From Methylococcales bacterium (GTDB taxonomy: Bacteria > Pseudomonadota > Gammaproteobacteria > Methylococcales > Methylomonadaceae), in assembly GCA_028712795.1 (NCBI GenBank), contig JAQTPT010000043.1, forward strand, positions 1 to 35,415: 35,415 bases of DNA, given 5' to 3'. Every line of letters begins with the position of its first letter. Position 1 is the stretch's first letter. Made by a program: the position numbers and the translations under genes. Positions 7,298-15,240 of this stretch are shown piece after piece. The notes under the pieces are model-generated. The model searched no databases and was not told where the DNA came from. It worked only from the letters and a program-made list of their open reading frames with translations.

Positions 7298-10200
7298 CTA
7301 ATTGAGTTCCAGCCAGCATTTGAGAATCGGCGTTATTCCCAGCGGCGCTTGCAGTGGCTTTAGATATCCGGTGGTAAGCTGTTTTTCGACTTTTTTGCGC
7401 AGGTCCGAAAGCGTTGTCTGTTCAATTGAGCAATGGCGCGCGGTGTCCGGTTCGGAGCGAATCAGCCGGGCAATGGCGCCAGGTTCGGTCAGTAATCGCT
7501 CCCCGTGCAGATCATACAAGACCCAAACCGTAAGTCCGGCGGCATCCGACCAGCGCGGTTCTCCGGAATCCATTTCCACCACCAGAGCTGAATCCGACCG
7601 GGGAATCCGATAACAGAAGAATAAGGCACGGGCGTGTGTTTGCGGCGAAACCTTGCCGGAAAAAACTTTCAGCGGCATTCCTGGTAATTTGGCGGCCAGT
7701 TCAGGATGGTCCTGTAACAGCTGGTTGTATTCCAGGCGTAGCTGTTCGGAATCGGACAGGTTGCCATCGCATTGTTCGTTCAGTTCCTTAACCGGTTCGA
7801 ATTCGTCGTCCGGGGTCAGCAGTTTACGGCCTTCGATGCCCAGCGTCCGTGAAATCACCAGAGTTTTGCTCGTCACCCTCTGAAACAGGCGCAGCAACTC
7901 GTCCAGTTCGCCGGGCGGCAAGAAATTCCAGAACGCGATACAGCCACGCTGGCCTTTCAGTTCGGGATGATCGGCCAGCAGGCGCGCTTCGGTTTCGGGA
8001 TTCATGCGCCGATCCACGCGGCCTATACGCTGCATTAATCGCACCGGGTTCCAATGCAGGTCGTAATTGATGAGCCGGGTGGCGTCCTGGAGGTTCAAGC
8101 CTTCCGACAACACATCGGTGGTGATGAGAATGCGGATTTCTACTTTGTTTTCCGCCGCCAGTTCGTCGGAACTGGATTCGTTGTAATAAGGCGAGAAGCG
8201 CCTGATCACATCACTACGCTGTTTTTGCGAGCTGCCGCCGTCGATACGGTGAATGCCGGTTAATTTTGCCCGGTTTAATTCTCGTTCCAGATAGCGGGCG
8301 GTATCGGCAAATTCGGTAAACAAAATCAGTTTTTGCTTTTTTAGTAACCGGTCAGTTTTCAATAATTTGATTAACGCCTTTAGTTTGTCGTCGCGCTCCG
8401 GCTTGACTTCCGCCAGAAGCCCAAGAAATTCGGCAAGCTGGTTCATGTCGTCGAAGGTATCGTCCATGATTTCACCAATATCGAACTCTTCCGGGTTTAG
8501 CTTTTCGATGGCGTTCAGTATGTCTTCAGTCAGGAACTCCTCTGCCTCGTCCTCTTCTGCTTCATCGGGCCATATTTCGTACTGATGCGCTTGCACATAA
8601 CCGATAATTTCAGCGTTCTTGATTTTCCAGCGCTCCAGGCGGCGCAAGTCGTGTTCAGATTCCGCGTGAACCGTGACCCAGGCAAACAGCTTTTGCAACA
8701 ATCGCCAACACGATCCTTCGAACGCTTTGGATGAACTCTCGAAGCGTTTCAGGAACAAGGTGCGAATCAGCGTGACAACTTGTTTTTGGCGGCCTTCATC
8801 GAAAGATTGATAAGCAGGGTCATCCTTATCGCCTTTCCAATAGGCCAAAGGGTAATAAATACTCAGGACGAACAGGGGTTTGTCTTTGCTGAATGCTTTG
8901 GCGACACTATCCAACAGTTTTCCGTAGGTGGCTTTGAGGTTGTAAGCGGCGATTTTCGGCGGCTCCCGTTCCGGGAATAGCGCTTCGCTTGCTCCTTGCT
9001 GCCGTTGGCTTTCCTTGACATAGGCGCGGCTGCGCTGCACGACGAGGGAGTCGAAGACAAGGTCACTTCTGAGCGTTTTTTCGACTTCCAAAATTTCCGG
9101 CCCAAATTCCAATTCCGGTTGCGGGCTGGGTGCCTTGGTGCCAAGGATGCGCTTTTCCAGCTTTATAAAATGGGCGCGCAGGCTGTGAATGCCCAAAGTT
9201 GATGCGAAGTATTGTTCATTGCCGTTGGTGAATAGTTCGATCATGCGCCGGAAATCATGTATCGAGTTATTGACCGGCGTTGCGGTGAGAAAATAGATTT
9301 GCTTTGGGCGGTCTCCCGAATGCAAATATTGCTGCAATTTACGATAGCGCGAGGGTTCCTTGACGCCTTCGCCCTTGATTCCTGTATTTCTGAAATGGTG
9401 CGCTTCGTCGATGATTACAACATCAGCATCTCTCAGCGTCAATGCCATGTCACGTGGCCATTTCCCTTTCCGTTGCAGGTCTGTGTGATTAAATAAAAGG
9501 AAATTTACAAACCCGCTATTGAGATTAGGCAAATGGCGGTGAATAACCCGTTCCCAAACATCTTCGCGGGCGGCTTTCGGCGCGAACAATACCACCCGCT
9601 TGCCTTCCCTTACGATCATTCGTTCCAACAGCATCAACCCGACATAGGTTTTGCCCAAGCCAACGCCATCGCATAGAAAAGCTCCGGTGTTGATATTCGC
9701 GATTTGGATAAGATTTCGATAGGCGTCTTGTTGATATTTATCGAGCAATTTGAAGATTCTGGATTCGTGTGTATCCCATAGGTCTGGAGTTAATTCACGT
9801 CCTTTGAGGAATTCGTCGAGTGCTTTGAACCAAATTTCGAACGGCGTATATTCACGAGTGTGCCGCTCCAGTGTTTGCAAAATATCGGGGGTAATGTCCT
9901 CGGCTTCGTCCCAGTGCCTTTCATACCATTCTTGTAATATGCCGACCGGCGAACCGGTGACCTGGATATTCAGTTCGACGTTATCGTTCAGCCCCGGATA
10001 CGTCAGATTGGAAGAACCAACCAAAGCAAACGAACCAACTACGGCGGCGCGTCCGTGGGTAATGTAAGCCTTGGCGTGGAATTTATCTTTTCGATATACG
10101 CGGAATTGAATTTTGCCGTTATTAATCGCTTCGACAAAAGCGGGAACGCCTCGCAGGAAATCGTTTTGAATTTTTTCTGTTTCAACACTTTTATCGAGGC

Positions 10201-10453
10201 GCTCGTGGACTTTTCGCAAACCGTCAGTAAAGGCCCGTTTGGTCCGGTAGGAAACTTCGTCGCCCATCAAGATACGAATGTGGTCAACGGATTGCCATGC
10301 CTCATTCAGACAAAGCAATGCGCCGATTTCGAAATAGCCGGTAGCGATGTCCATCGACTTTGACAGTTGACACCATTCCGATAGGTATGAACGGACTTTC
10401 CAGTCGGAATCGCTGTTATCGACTATAAAAAGTTCGGAGGGTGAATTTGCCAT
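7298..10453 (-). CDS. PLD-domain SNF2/DEAD-like helicase
   Basis: A 1051-aa protein. Residues 1-170 form a phospholipase D-like domain with FHAKAYI (125-131) and GSSNLT (146-151); the aspartate of a full HKD motif is not evident. A superfamily 2 helicase follows. Walker A is GVGLGKT (263-269), the DEAH box is VVIIDEAHH (345-353), motif III is TATP (about 390), and the C-terminal RecA domain carries DVLSEGLNLQDATRL and MQRIGRVDR. PLD-helicase fusions are common partners of DNA methyltransferases in restriction-like systems, where the PLD part may act as nuclease. It is the first gene of the operon, followed 10 bp later by hicA. ATG at 10453 has no strong ribosome-binding site. The fold assignment is secure and the defence role is inferred from context. 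Confidence 0.9.
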   Translation of the reverse strand: MANSPSELFIVDNSDSDWKVRSYLSEWCQLSKSMDIATGYFEIGALLCLNEAWQSVDHIRILMGDEVSYRTKRAFTDGLRKVHERLDKSVETEKIQNDFLRGVPAFVEAINNGKIQFRVYRKDKFHAKAYITHGRAAVVGSFALVGSSNLTYPGLNDNVELNIQVTGSPVGILQEWYERHWDEAEDITPDILQTLERHTREYTPFEIWFKALDEFLKGRELTPDLWDTHESRIFKLLDKYQQDAYRNLIQIANINTGAFLCDGVGLGKTYVGLMLLERMIVREGKRVVLFAPKAAREDVWERVIHRHLPNLNSGFVNFLLFNHTDLQRKGKWPRDMALTLRDADVVIIDEAHHFRNTGIKGEGVKEPSRYRKLQQYLHSGDRPKQIYFLTATPVNNSIHDFRRMIELFTNGNEQYFASTLGIHSLRAHFIKLEKRILGTKAPSPQPELEFGPEILEVEKTLRSDLVFDSLVVQRSRAYVKESQRQQGASEALFPEREPPKIAAYNLKATYGKLLDSVAKAFSKDKPLFVLSIYYPLAYWKGDKDDPAYQSFDEGRQKQVVTLIRTLFLKRFESSSKAFEGSCWRLLQKLFAWVTVHAESEHDLRRLERWKIKNAEIIGYVQAHQYEIWPDEAEEDEAEEFLTEDILNAIEKLNPEEFDIGEIMDDTFDDMNQLAEFLGLLAEVKPERDDKLKALIKLLKTDRLLKKQKLILFTEFADTARYLERELNRAKLTGIHRIDGGSSQKQRSDVIRRFSPYYNESSSDELAAENKVEIRILITTDVLSEGLNLQDATRLINYDLHWNPVRLMQRIGRVDRRMNPETEARLLADHPELKGQRGCIAFWNFLPPGELDELLRLFQRVTSKTLVISRTLGIEGRKLLTPDDEFEPVKELNEQCDGNLSDSEQLRLEYNQLLQDHPELAAKLPGMPLKVFSGKVSPQTHARALFFCYRIPRSDSALVVEMDSGEPRWSDAAGLTVWVLYDLHGERLLTEPGAIARLIRSEPDTARHCSIEQTTLSDLRKKVEKQLTTGYLKPLQAPLGITPILKCWLELN

Positions 10454-10610
10454 GGATCGAGATGAGTGATTGAAATAGTCAATATAATACTGATAACTGT
10501 AAGAGAATGTAAAAAAAGAGCATTGAGTTGACTATGCAGATAAGAAGAGTAACCGAATTTAATTGAGCTGGACAGGTTTTGAAAACCCAGTTTGGACCGG
10601 CTTTTTTAGC

Positions 10611-10651
10611 TTCTCATTCGGCGCCGGTCTAAATCCGGCAACTAATGAGAA
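10611..10651. repeat. Two-tier palindrome in the island boundary
   Basis: The outer arms TTCTCATT (10611-10618) and AATGAGAA (10644-10651) are a perfect 8-bp inverted repeat. They enclose a second stem, GCCGG (10623-10627) with CCGGC (10635-10639). It lies in the gap between the M20 gene end and the helicase start and could be a terminator for a neighbour, a protein-binding site or a mobile-element end. No T-run follows. Confidence 0.5.
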
Positions 10652-10708
10652 ATTACCGACTTTAAGTACGCTTTTTTGCAAAATCGCTTTGAAGAGCTTC
10701 TGATACTT

Positions 10709-11884
10709 TTAGCCATTGAGCTTCAGTTCAACCAGCTTGACCCAATAAGCAGCCCCGGCCGGTAATATCGCATCGTTAAAATCATAATGCGGATTATGAA
10801 GTAAACAGCTGTTTTCTGACGAACCGTTACCTATCCAGATATAACAGCCCGGTTTTTCTTGCAGCATAAAGGCAAAATCTTCTGAGCCCATACTGGGTGT
10901 CGGCTGTTGGTTGACACAGCTCTCCCCGACAATAGCTTGAGCCGCTTTCAAAGCAATGACCGTTTCCGTTTCGGTATTAAAAGTAACCGGATAACCCGCA
11001 TTTTCAGGGTTAAATTCAATGGCTGCACTAACATCAAAACCGCCGCAAATGCTATTGACCAGGTGCGTTAATTTATCGGCGATGATTGTTTGGACCGCAC
11101 TGCTAAAACATCTAAACGTACCTCTTAACACCACGGATTCCGGTATGGCATTCCAGGTGTTTCCTGCATGAATCTGGGTAATGCTGACGACTGCGGGATC
11201 AGCAGGATTAAGGGTTCTGCTTACGATGGTTTGCAGCGCATTAATCAGCTGAGCAGAAGCGACAATGGCGTCATTGCCCAAATGCGGCATTGCCGCATGT
11301 GTCGCCCGCCCGGTAAGGGTGATTTCAAAACAGTCAAACGAGGCCATCATTGCACCTGATTTAACGGCAAAATGGCCAATGGGGATATCCGGAAAATTGT
11401 GCATGCCAAAAACACAATCCGCCGGAAATTGTTCAAATAACCCGTCATCTATCATTTTTTTGGCGCCAGCGCGACCTTCCTCGGCGGGCTGAAAAATAAA
11501 ATAGACCGTCCCGTTGAAGTTGCGGTGTTCAGATAAATACTTGGCTGCGGCCAGCAACATCGCCGAATGCCCGTCATGACCACAGGCGTGCATTTTGCCA
11601 TCATAGCGTGACTTATGAGCAAACGTGTTTTGTTCCTGGATGAACAAAGCATCCATATCGGCACGCAAGGCGATTTTTTTGCTACTGTTTCCTGATGAAA
11701 GCGTGGCAACAACACCGGTTTTGCCTAGCCCCTGATGAGCTTCCAGTCCGAAACCGGTCAGTTTATCAGCGATGAATTTTGCCGTTTGGGTTTCTTCAAA
11801 AGCGGTTTCAGGAAATTGATGCAGATGCCGCCGCCATTCGCGCATGTCCGCATGTAGTTGTTGTAACTCACTTATTAGTGTCAT
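10709..11884 (-). CDS. M20 family amidohydrolase (hippurate hydrolase/aminoacylase-like)
   Basis: A 391-aa metal-dependent amidohydrolase from ATG at 11884. A TTG at 11905 in the same frame would add 7 residues, but the family normally starts close to the ISELQQLHADMREWRRHLHQ helix, so the ATG is preferred. The metal-binding motif HACGHDGH is at 99-106, the catalytic glutamates are in FQPAEEGRAG (131-140), and GMHNFPDIPIG (160-170) supplies another histidine. MGSEDFAFML lies near the C-terminus. Such enzymes remove acyl groups from N-acyl amino acids; the substrate here is unknown. The last 70 or so bases are duplicated at 2056-2139, which makes this gene the apparent right-hand anchor of the island. 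A TATATT box lies just upstream of the start, but no good -35 was found. Confidence 0.9.
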   Translation of the reverse strand: MTLISELQQLHADMREWRRHLHQFPETAFEETQTAKFIADKLTGFGLEAHQGLGKTGVVATLSSGNSSKKIALRADMDALFIQEQNTFAHKSRYDGKMHACGHDGHSAMLLAAAKYLSEHRNFNGTVYFIFQPAEEGRAGAKKMIDDGLFEQFPADCVFGMHNFPDIPIGHFAVKSGAMMASFDCFEITLTGRATHAAMPHLGNDAIVASAQLINALQTIVSRTLNPADPAVVSITQIHAGNTWNAIPESVVLRGTFRCFSSAVQTIIADKLTHLVNSICGGFDVSAAIEFNPENAGYPVTFNTETETVIALKAAQAIVGESCVNQQPTPSMGSEDFAFMLQEKPGCYIWIGNGSSENSCLLHNPHYDFNDAILPAGAAYWVKLVELKLNG

Positions 11885-11987
11885 GGTAACTCGGTCTTTA
11901 TCCAAATATAGCGATCATGCTACAACTAAAGCGAGATTACACAAATATTTATTAGTTTACGAACGAATCAGTCTTGAGAAGAGATCG

Positions 11988-13316
11988 CTACACTACTTTC
12001 CCTTCCTTGATGTACTCGCGCAGAATGGCTGCCTCCAAGCGCTTGAAGTCGACACAAAGCGCTTGGTCGGCCAAGGCTTCTACGGCGCAATAATGAGTTA
12101 CATTGATTATTCCGGCGCCTGTGAGCTCGAAGCGGGCCGCTACTTGCCGCCAGTCAATATCGCCTGCAATTTCAATTTGCGACGGAAAGGCTTTGCACCA
12201 GATTTGATAACGCTCTTCAGGCCGCGGTACCGGAAAATGGATGATGGTCTGAAAGCGCCGGGCAAAAGCATCGTCTATATTGCCGCGTTGATTGGTGGCT
12301 AATATCACCAGCCCGTTGTAAGTCTCGATGCGCTGTAACAGATAGGCGACTTCCTGGTTGGCGTATTTATCATGGGCATCTCGGATGTCTGTCCTTTTGC
12401 CGAAGAGCGCATCGGCTTCGTCAAAAAACAAAATCCAGTTTTTATGCTCGGCTTTATCGAAGAGTTTCGACAGATTTTTCTCTGTCTCGCCAATATATTT
12501 GGATACCACGCGCGACAGATCTATGCGGAATACGTCTTTGCCTGTGTATTTTCCCAATAAAGTAGCCGTCAACGTCTTGCCCGTGCCGGAGGGCCCGTAA
12601 AACAGAGCGCGGTAGCCGGACTTTAACTTTTTGTGCATACCCCAATCCTGCAACAGGGTATCGTTGTAGGTGATCCAGTTTTCAATTTCGCGGATGTGGT
12701 GCAAGGTATTAGGGTGTAGCACCAAGTCATCCCACTCCATTTCGGTTTCCAGGTATTCTGCCGGGAAGTCCGTGCTGAAGCGTGGCTTGCTGACCGTGCC
12801 GATCGTTAACAGTTCGACGATTTCCGGATCGAGAATCAAACGGCCGCTCATTAAAGGTTCTCCTTCACGTACCGGTTCCAGCCAGAGAATACGCTGTTGC
12901 GCAAACCAATGCTCGCTGCTCAAAATACGTTGCACGTCGAGACGTCTTTCAAGATCGTCCCTTGCGAGAATAAACTGGGCCGTTTCTCCGGTTGGCAAAA
13001 TGCCGCGGTGATTAGTGCCTTTAACGCCGCCGAATTCAGGAAAGTCGCCGCCTTCAGGCAAGAGTTCGGCGATGAGTTTGTTAAAAAATTGAGGGTGCAA
13101 ATGCGGAGTGATGACCAGCATCAAGATAGCAAATTCTTCAAAACTAGGCTCTTTACTGGCAATAAATTGAGCCAGCCAGGAATTATCCTTATGCAAATTC
13201 AGCGGCCTGATTTCAACCTCTTCGGCTTGCCCGAAGTGTCCACGCAATCGGCTGGAAACGATATTATTTAGCCAGGCTAAAGCCTGGTCCAAATTAAAGG
13301 TATTCTCGCTTACCAT
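11988..13316 (-). CDS. eCIS-associated AAA+ ATPase
   Basis: A 442-aa protein. The first 230 residues are a family-specific N-terminal region. The AAA+ module has Walker A GPSGTGKT (241-248), an IGETEKNL pore/helix segment (275-282), Walker B ILFFDEADALFG (295-306), sensor 1 ILATNQ (338-343) and arginine-finger region DDAFARRF (348-355). A lid domain follows to the C-terminus. This matches the ATPase found with nearly all extracellular contractile injection systems (Afp15-like), thought to help assembly. It is the last gene of the CIS cluster in transcription order and is separated from the structural genes by the toxin-antitoxin pair and the small membrane protein. ATG at 13316. Function is assigned by motif and context. 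Confidence 0.88.
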   Translation of the reverse strand: MVSENTFNLDQALAWLNNIVSSRLRGHFGQAEEVEIRPLNLHKDNSWLAQFIASKEPSFEEFAILMLVITPHLHPQFFNKLIAELLPEGGDFPEFGGVKGTNHRGILPTGETAQFILARDDLERRLDVQRILSSEHWFAQQRILWLEPVREGEPLMSGRLILDPEIVELLTIGTVSKPRFSTDFPAEYLETEMEWDDLVLHPNTLHHIREIENWITYNDTLLQDWGMHKKLKSGYRALFYGPSGTGKTLTATLLGKYTGKDVFRIDLSRVVSKYIGETEKNLSKLFDKAEHKNWILFFDEADALFGKRTDIRDAHDKYANQEVAYLLQRIETYNGLVILATNQRGNIDDAFARRFQTIIHFPVPRPEERYQIWCKAFPSQIEIAGDIDWRQVAARFELTGAGIINVTHYCAVEALADQALCVDFKRLEAAILREYIKEGKVV

Positions 13317-13432
13317 TGTTCAACCTCCGTTGACCCTATTCGACTGCTAGGACAAACTGCAATTTTTATGATCGATTTCATGCTTAAAGCATCCGGAAAT
13401 GTAAGTTACGCATTGCGTAACCGGCCTTTGTG

Positions 13433-13819
13433 TTACCAAATGCGTCTAATACCGTAGTTATCAAAAATGCGCTCATTGCTGATGAGTGGTACATTTAAAG
13501 CCTGGGCTTGGGCAATCAACATACGATCGAAAGGGTCGCGATGCAGTCCGGGTAAGCTGCCGGCACGTAAGGCATGTTCGGTAGAAATGTCCAGGGCCGT
13601 AAAACCTTGTGCCATAAGGCATTCATGAAACTGCGCTGCTACTTCAACAGCCCCCGGTAGTTTACCGATGCGTACCTTGGTTGCAATCTCCCAAGCAGAT
13701 GCGGCACTTACTAACACACTATGGCTAGCCACAACCATCCAATCACGAGCGGCTGACGACAATTGTTCATCACCATCAAGCCACCATAACAAGGTGTGGG
13801 TATCTAAAAGGGCTTTCAT
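13433..13819 (-). CDS. PIN-domain toxin (VapC-like ribonuclease)
   Basis: A 128-aa PIN-domain protein. The acidic active-site residues are visible as D6 (LLDTHTLLWWLDGD), E44 (SAWEIATKVRIGKL), and D95/D98 (RDPFDRMLIAQA). It belongs to the type II toxin group with the N-terminal DTHTLLWWL signature and is expected to cleave RNA. ATG at 13819 is one base after the stop of the antitoxin gene (13821-13823), so translation is coupled. An alternative frame extending to 13978 lacks support, because it would overlap almost all of the antitoxin gene. The pair lies between the CIS ATPase and the other CIS genes; a maintenance role for the locus is possible but inferred. Confidence 0.9.
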   Translation of the reverse strand: MKALLDTHTLLWWLDGDEQLSSAARDWMVVASHSVLVSAASAWEIATKVRIGKLPGAVEVAAQFHECLMAQGFTALDISTEHALRAGSLPGLHRDPFDRMLIAQAQALNVPLISNERIFDNYGIRRIW

Positions 13820-13820
13820 A

Positions 13821-14054
13821 TCACTGTCCCCAGGCGTGTAATTCGTCCTCTGGTAATGGCTCAAAAAAGGCATCTGTAACAGTGGCTTTACCGCGCATAG
13901 CGCCAAATTGCCGCGCTTTATCAGGTTGAACCAGGGGAACAAGTTTGACCAGTGGCGTTTTACCGCGTGCGATAACAATCTCTTCTCCAGCGCACACTAG
14001 TTCTATGAGGCTGGATAGATGGGTCTTAGCACTGTAGATAGTATAAGTTTTCAT
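13821..14054 (-). CDS. Phd/YefM-type antitoxin
   Basis: A 77-aa protein beginning MKTYTIYSAKTHLSSLIELV, then GEEIVIARGKTPLVKLVPL. This is the characteristic Phd/YefM N-terminal DNA-binding fold, and the acidic C-terminal tail (FFEPLPEDELHAWGQ) is the part that usually binds the toxin. ATG at 14054. It is the first gene of the pair with the PIN toxin. A promoter with a palindrome around its -10 box lies just upstream, which suits the usual autorepression by the toxin-antitoxin complex. Confidence 0.9.
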   Translation of the reverse strand: MKTYTIYSAKTHLSSLIELVCAGEEIVIARGKTPLVKLVPLVQPDKARQFGAMRGKATVTDAFFEPLPEDELHAWGQ

Positions 14055-14078
14055 AGGGTTATCTTGACCAAGTTTTAT

Positions 14079-14116
14079 TGACTAACAATTATAGCGGTAG
14101 TCAGCTAAAGGAACAA
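14079..14116 (-). promoter_or_regulatory. Promoter and likely operator of the toxin-antitoxin pair
   Basis: On the minus strand a perfect TATAAT (14088-14093) has a TTGTTC element (14111-14116) 17 bp upstream. The inverted repeat TGACTA (14079-14084) / TAGTCA (14098-14103) brackets the -10 box with a 13-bp centre. The start codon of the antitoxin is 34 bp downstream of the -10. The palindrome's placement suggests the operator for autorepression. Confidence 0.5.
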
Positions 14117-14239
14117 TAGAATCTCGTACAGAGTAGGGTTTGTTTCCATAATCCCCCTTAGCGGATACGCAGTGTATAAAGGAATAAAGCTAGTCAGGCA
14201 ATTGCAACCAAATCAGTAAACTTATCAGCGGAACGGAGA

Positions 14240-14325
14240 TTCAAACCCGCCCCGAACGTTTGAATACCATCGAGATTTCCTGCATACCGCGATGCACAAA
14301 ACGTTGCGACGGGGTACATACCCCG
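14240..14325. repeat. Direct repeat copy 1 near the small membrane protein gene
   Basis: This stretch aligns to 15036-15112. The best-conserved core reads CGAACGTTTGAATNCCATCG, followed by AGATT. A later shared block is CAAAACGTT, then GNATACCCCG-like sequence. The two AACGTT blocks lie about 45 bp apart in copy 1. It lies downstream of the 177-aa gene and partly covers a spurious 68-codon frame. Confidence 0.65.
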
Positions 14326-14396
14326 CCGCGGTTCGCTGACACTGATGATGTGCAAGCCCTGCGAAAGAATGGCGGCACGCAGAAGATCGCTTTCAT

Positions 14397-14930
14397 TCAA
14401 TGACGCCCCAGCAGTAAATCAAGAAGATCATTCTTGTTGAGATTCAATTCCGTCCGCCCAATATCCGCGCGCATTTCCATGAGCAGTTTTTTCAACAGAT
14501 CGTTGGATTCTTCGCCCAGTTTTTCCTCCTGCCCTGCCAACTTCCGGAGATTCATATAAGCTGCGATGACCTTTTGGCTTCCGTGCAAAGCCAAGAGCTG
14601 TTCTAGGCCGATAAACTCACTGTCTGCCCCACGCTCTTCCCCGGCAGACGATCCTTTCAATTGCTGACTCCAGAGAACCAGCAAGCGTGGGTAAAGGGCT
14701 GCCTTTTCGATGGATACGCTGTTTCGACTACCCGCCTTCAGTCCACTGGCGATGATCGCCGCACAGAAGAATGCAACTATCGAAGCAATTATCGCCAGGG
14801 TCTTGACTTGCGGTTCGAGCGTGTCAAATAAATTCGCAATATATTTGAACAGGAAATAACCACCGGCGAGAAAAGCAGTCAGCAAGGCCAATCCGAATAT
14901 CATTGCCAAAAAAATACTAAATGTTTTCAT
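14397..14930 (-). CDS. Hypothetical membrane protein with two N-terminal helices
   Basis: A 177-aa protein not recognised as a named family. Residues about 5-33 (FSIFLAMIFGLALLTAFLAG then GYFLFKYIA) and about 43-63 (TLAIIASIVAFFCAAIIASG) are hydrophobic enough to span the membrane. The remaining 110 residues are polar, helical and acidic/leucine-rich (EQLLALHGSQ, EEKLGEESNDLLKKLLMEMR) and would sit in the cytoplasm if the N-terminus is inside. ATG at 14930. It lies between the DUF4157 gene and the toxin-antitoxin pair and is bracketed by two direct repeats of about 80 bp, so it may be a cassette and not an original part of the CIS operon. Its role is unknown. Confidence 0.7.
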   Translation of the reverse strand: MKTFSIFLAMIFGLALLTAFLAGGYFLFKYIANLFDTLEPQVKTLAIIASIVAFFCAAIIASGLKAGSRNSVSIEKAALYPRLLVLWSQQLKGSSAGEERGADSEFIGLEQLLALHGSQKVIAAYMNLRKLAGQEEKLGEESNDLLKKLLMEMRADIGRTELNLNKNDLLDLLLGRH

Positions 14931-15035
14931 TAAGATGTTGTGCCATTTCGTTTGTATCGTAATTCATCCCTATATTAGGGGGGTACACGCAGCGTAACTT
15001 AAATGGCTACCCGTCTCTCATGATGCGGCGGGTTA

Positions 15036-15112
15036 TTCAACCCGCCACGAACGTTTGAATTCCATCGAGATTCCCGATATGCCAAAACGTTGTAATGGGA
15101 GGAATACCCCGT
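15036..15112. repeat. Direct repeat copy 2 near the small membrane protein gene
   Basis: The second copy of the repeat at 14240-14325, in the same orientation, with a few indels and substitutions. Together the copies bracket the 177-aa membrane protein gene. Confidence 0.65.
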
Positions 15113-15200
15113 CACGCTTCGGAGTCGCCGCGTACCCAGCTATCACTACTGCTACAAATATACCATTTTAAAAAAATATAAATCATGAATCTGACCCCAT

Positions 15201-15227
15201 AGGTTTCAAATAAGGTGGGGGAAACCT
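15201..15227 (-). terminator. Hairpin after the DUF4157 gene
   Basis: AGGTTTC (15201-15207) and GAAACCT (15221-15227) are a perfect 7-bp inverted repeat with a 13-nt loop, 13 bp beyond the stop of the DUF4157 gene. It has no T-run. It may end or attenuate the main CIS transcript before the accessory genes. Confidence 0.4.
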
Positions 15228-15240
15228 ACACCCTTGCTGG

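Larger units (their letters stand above)
14931..15240. other. 310-bp non-coding gap with repeat and hairpin
   Basis: No gene is visible. The gap holds repeat copy 2 (15036-15112), an AT-rich stretch (about 15160-15190) and the hairpin at 15201-15227 next to the end of the DUF4157 gene. A short segment at 15187-15200 (GAATCTGACCCCAT) resembles a motif seen in many proteobacterial intergenic repeats. Confidence 0.5.

Noticed and set aside
2353..10453. Calling the island a DISARM or BREX system
   Set aside because: The hallmark genes (drmA/drmB, or pglZ/brxC) are not present; only the methyltransferase, helicase and PLD parts are similar in kind.
14194..14400. A 68-codon minus-strand frame after the 177-aa membrane protein gene
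   Set aside because: It starts with TTG, has no domain or ribosome-binding site and runs through a direct-repeat copy that recurs upstream, so it is probably not a gene.
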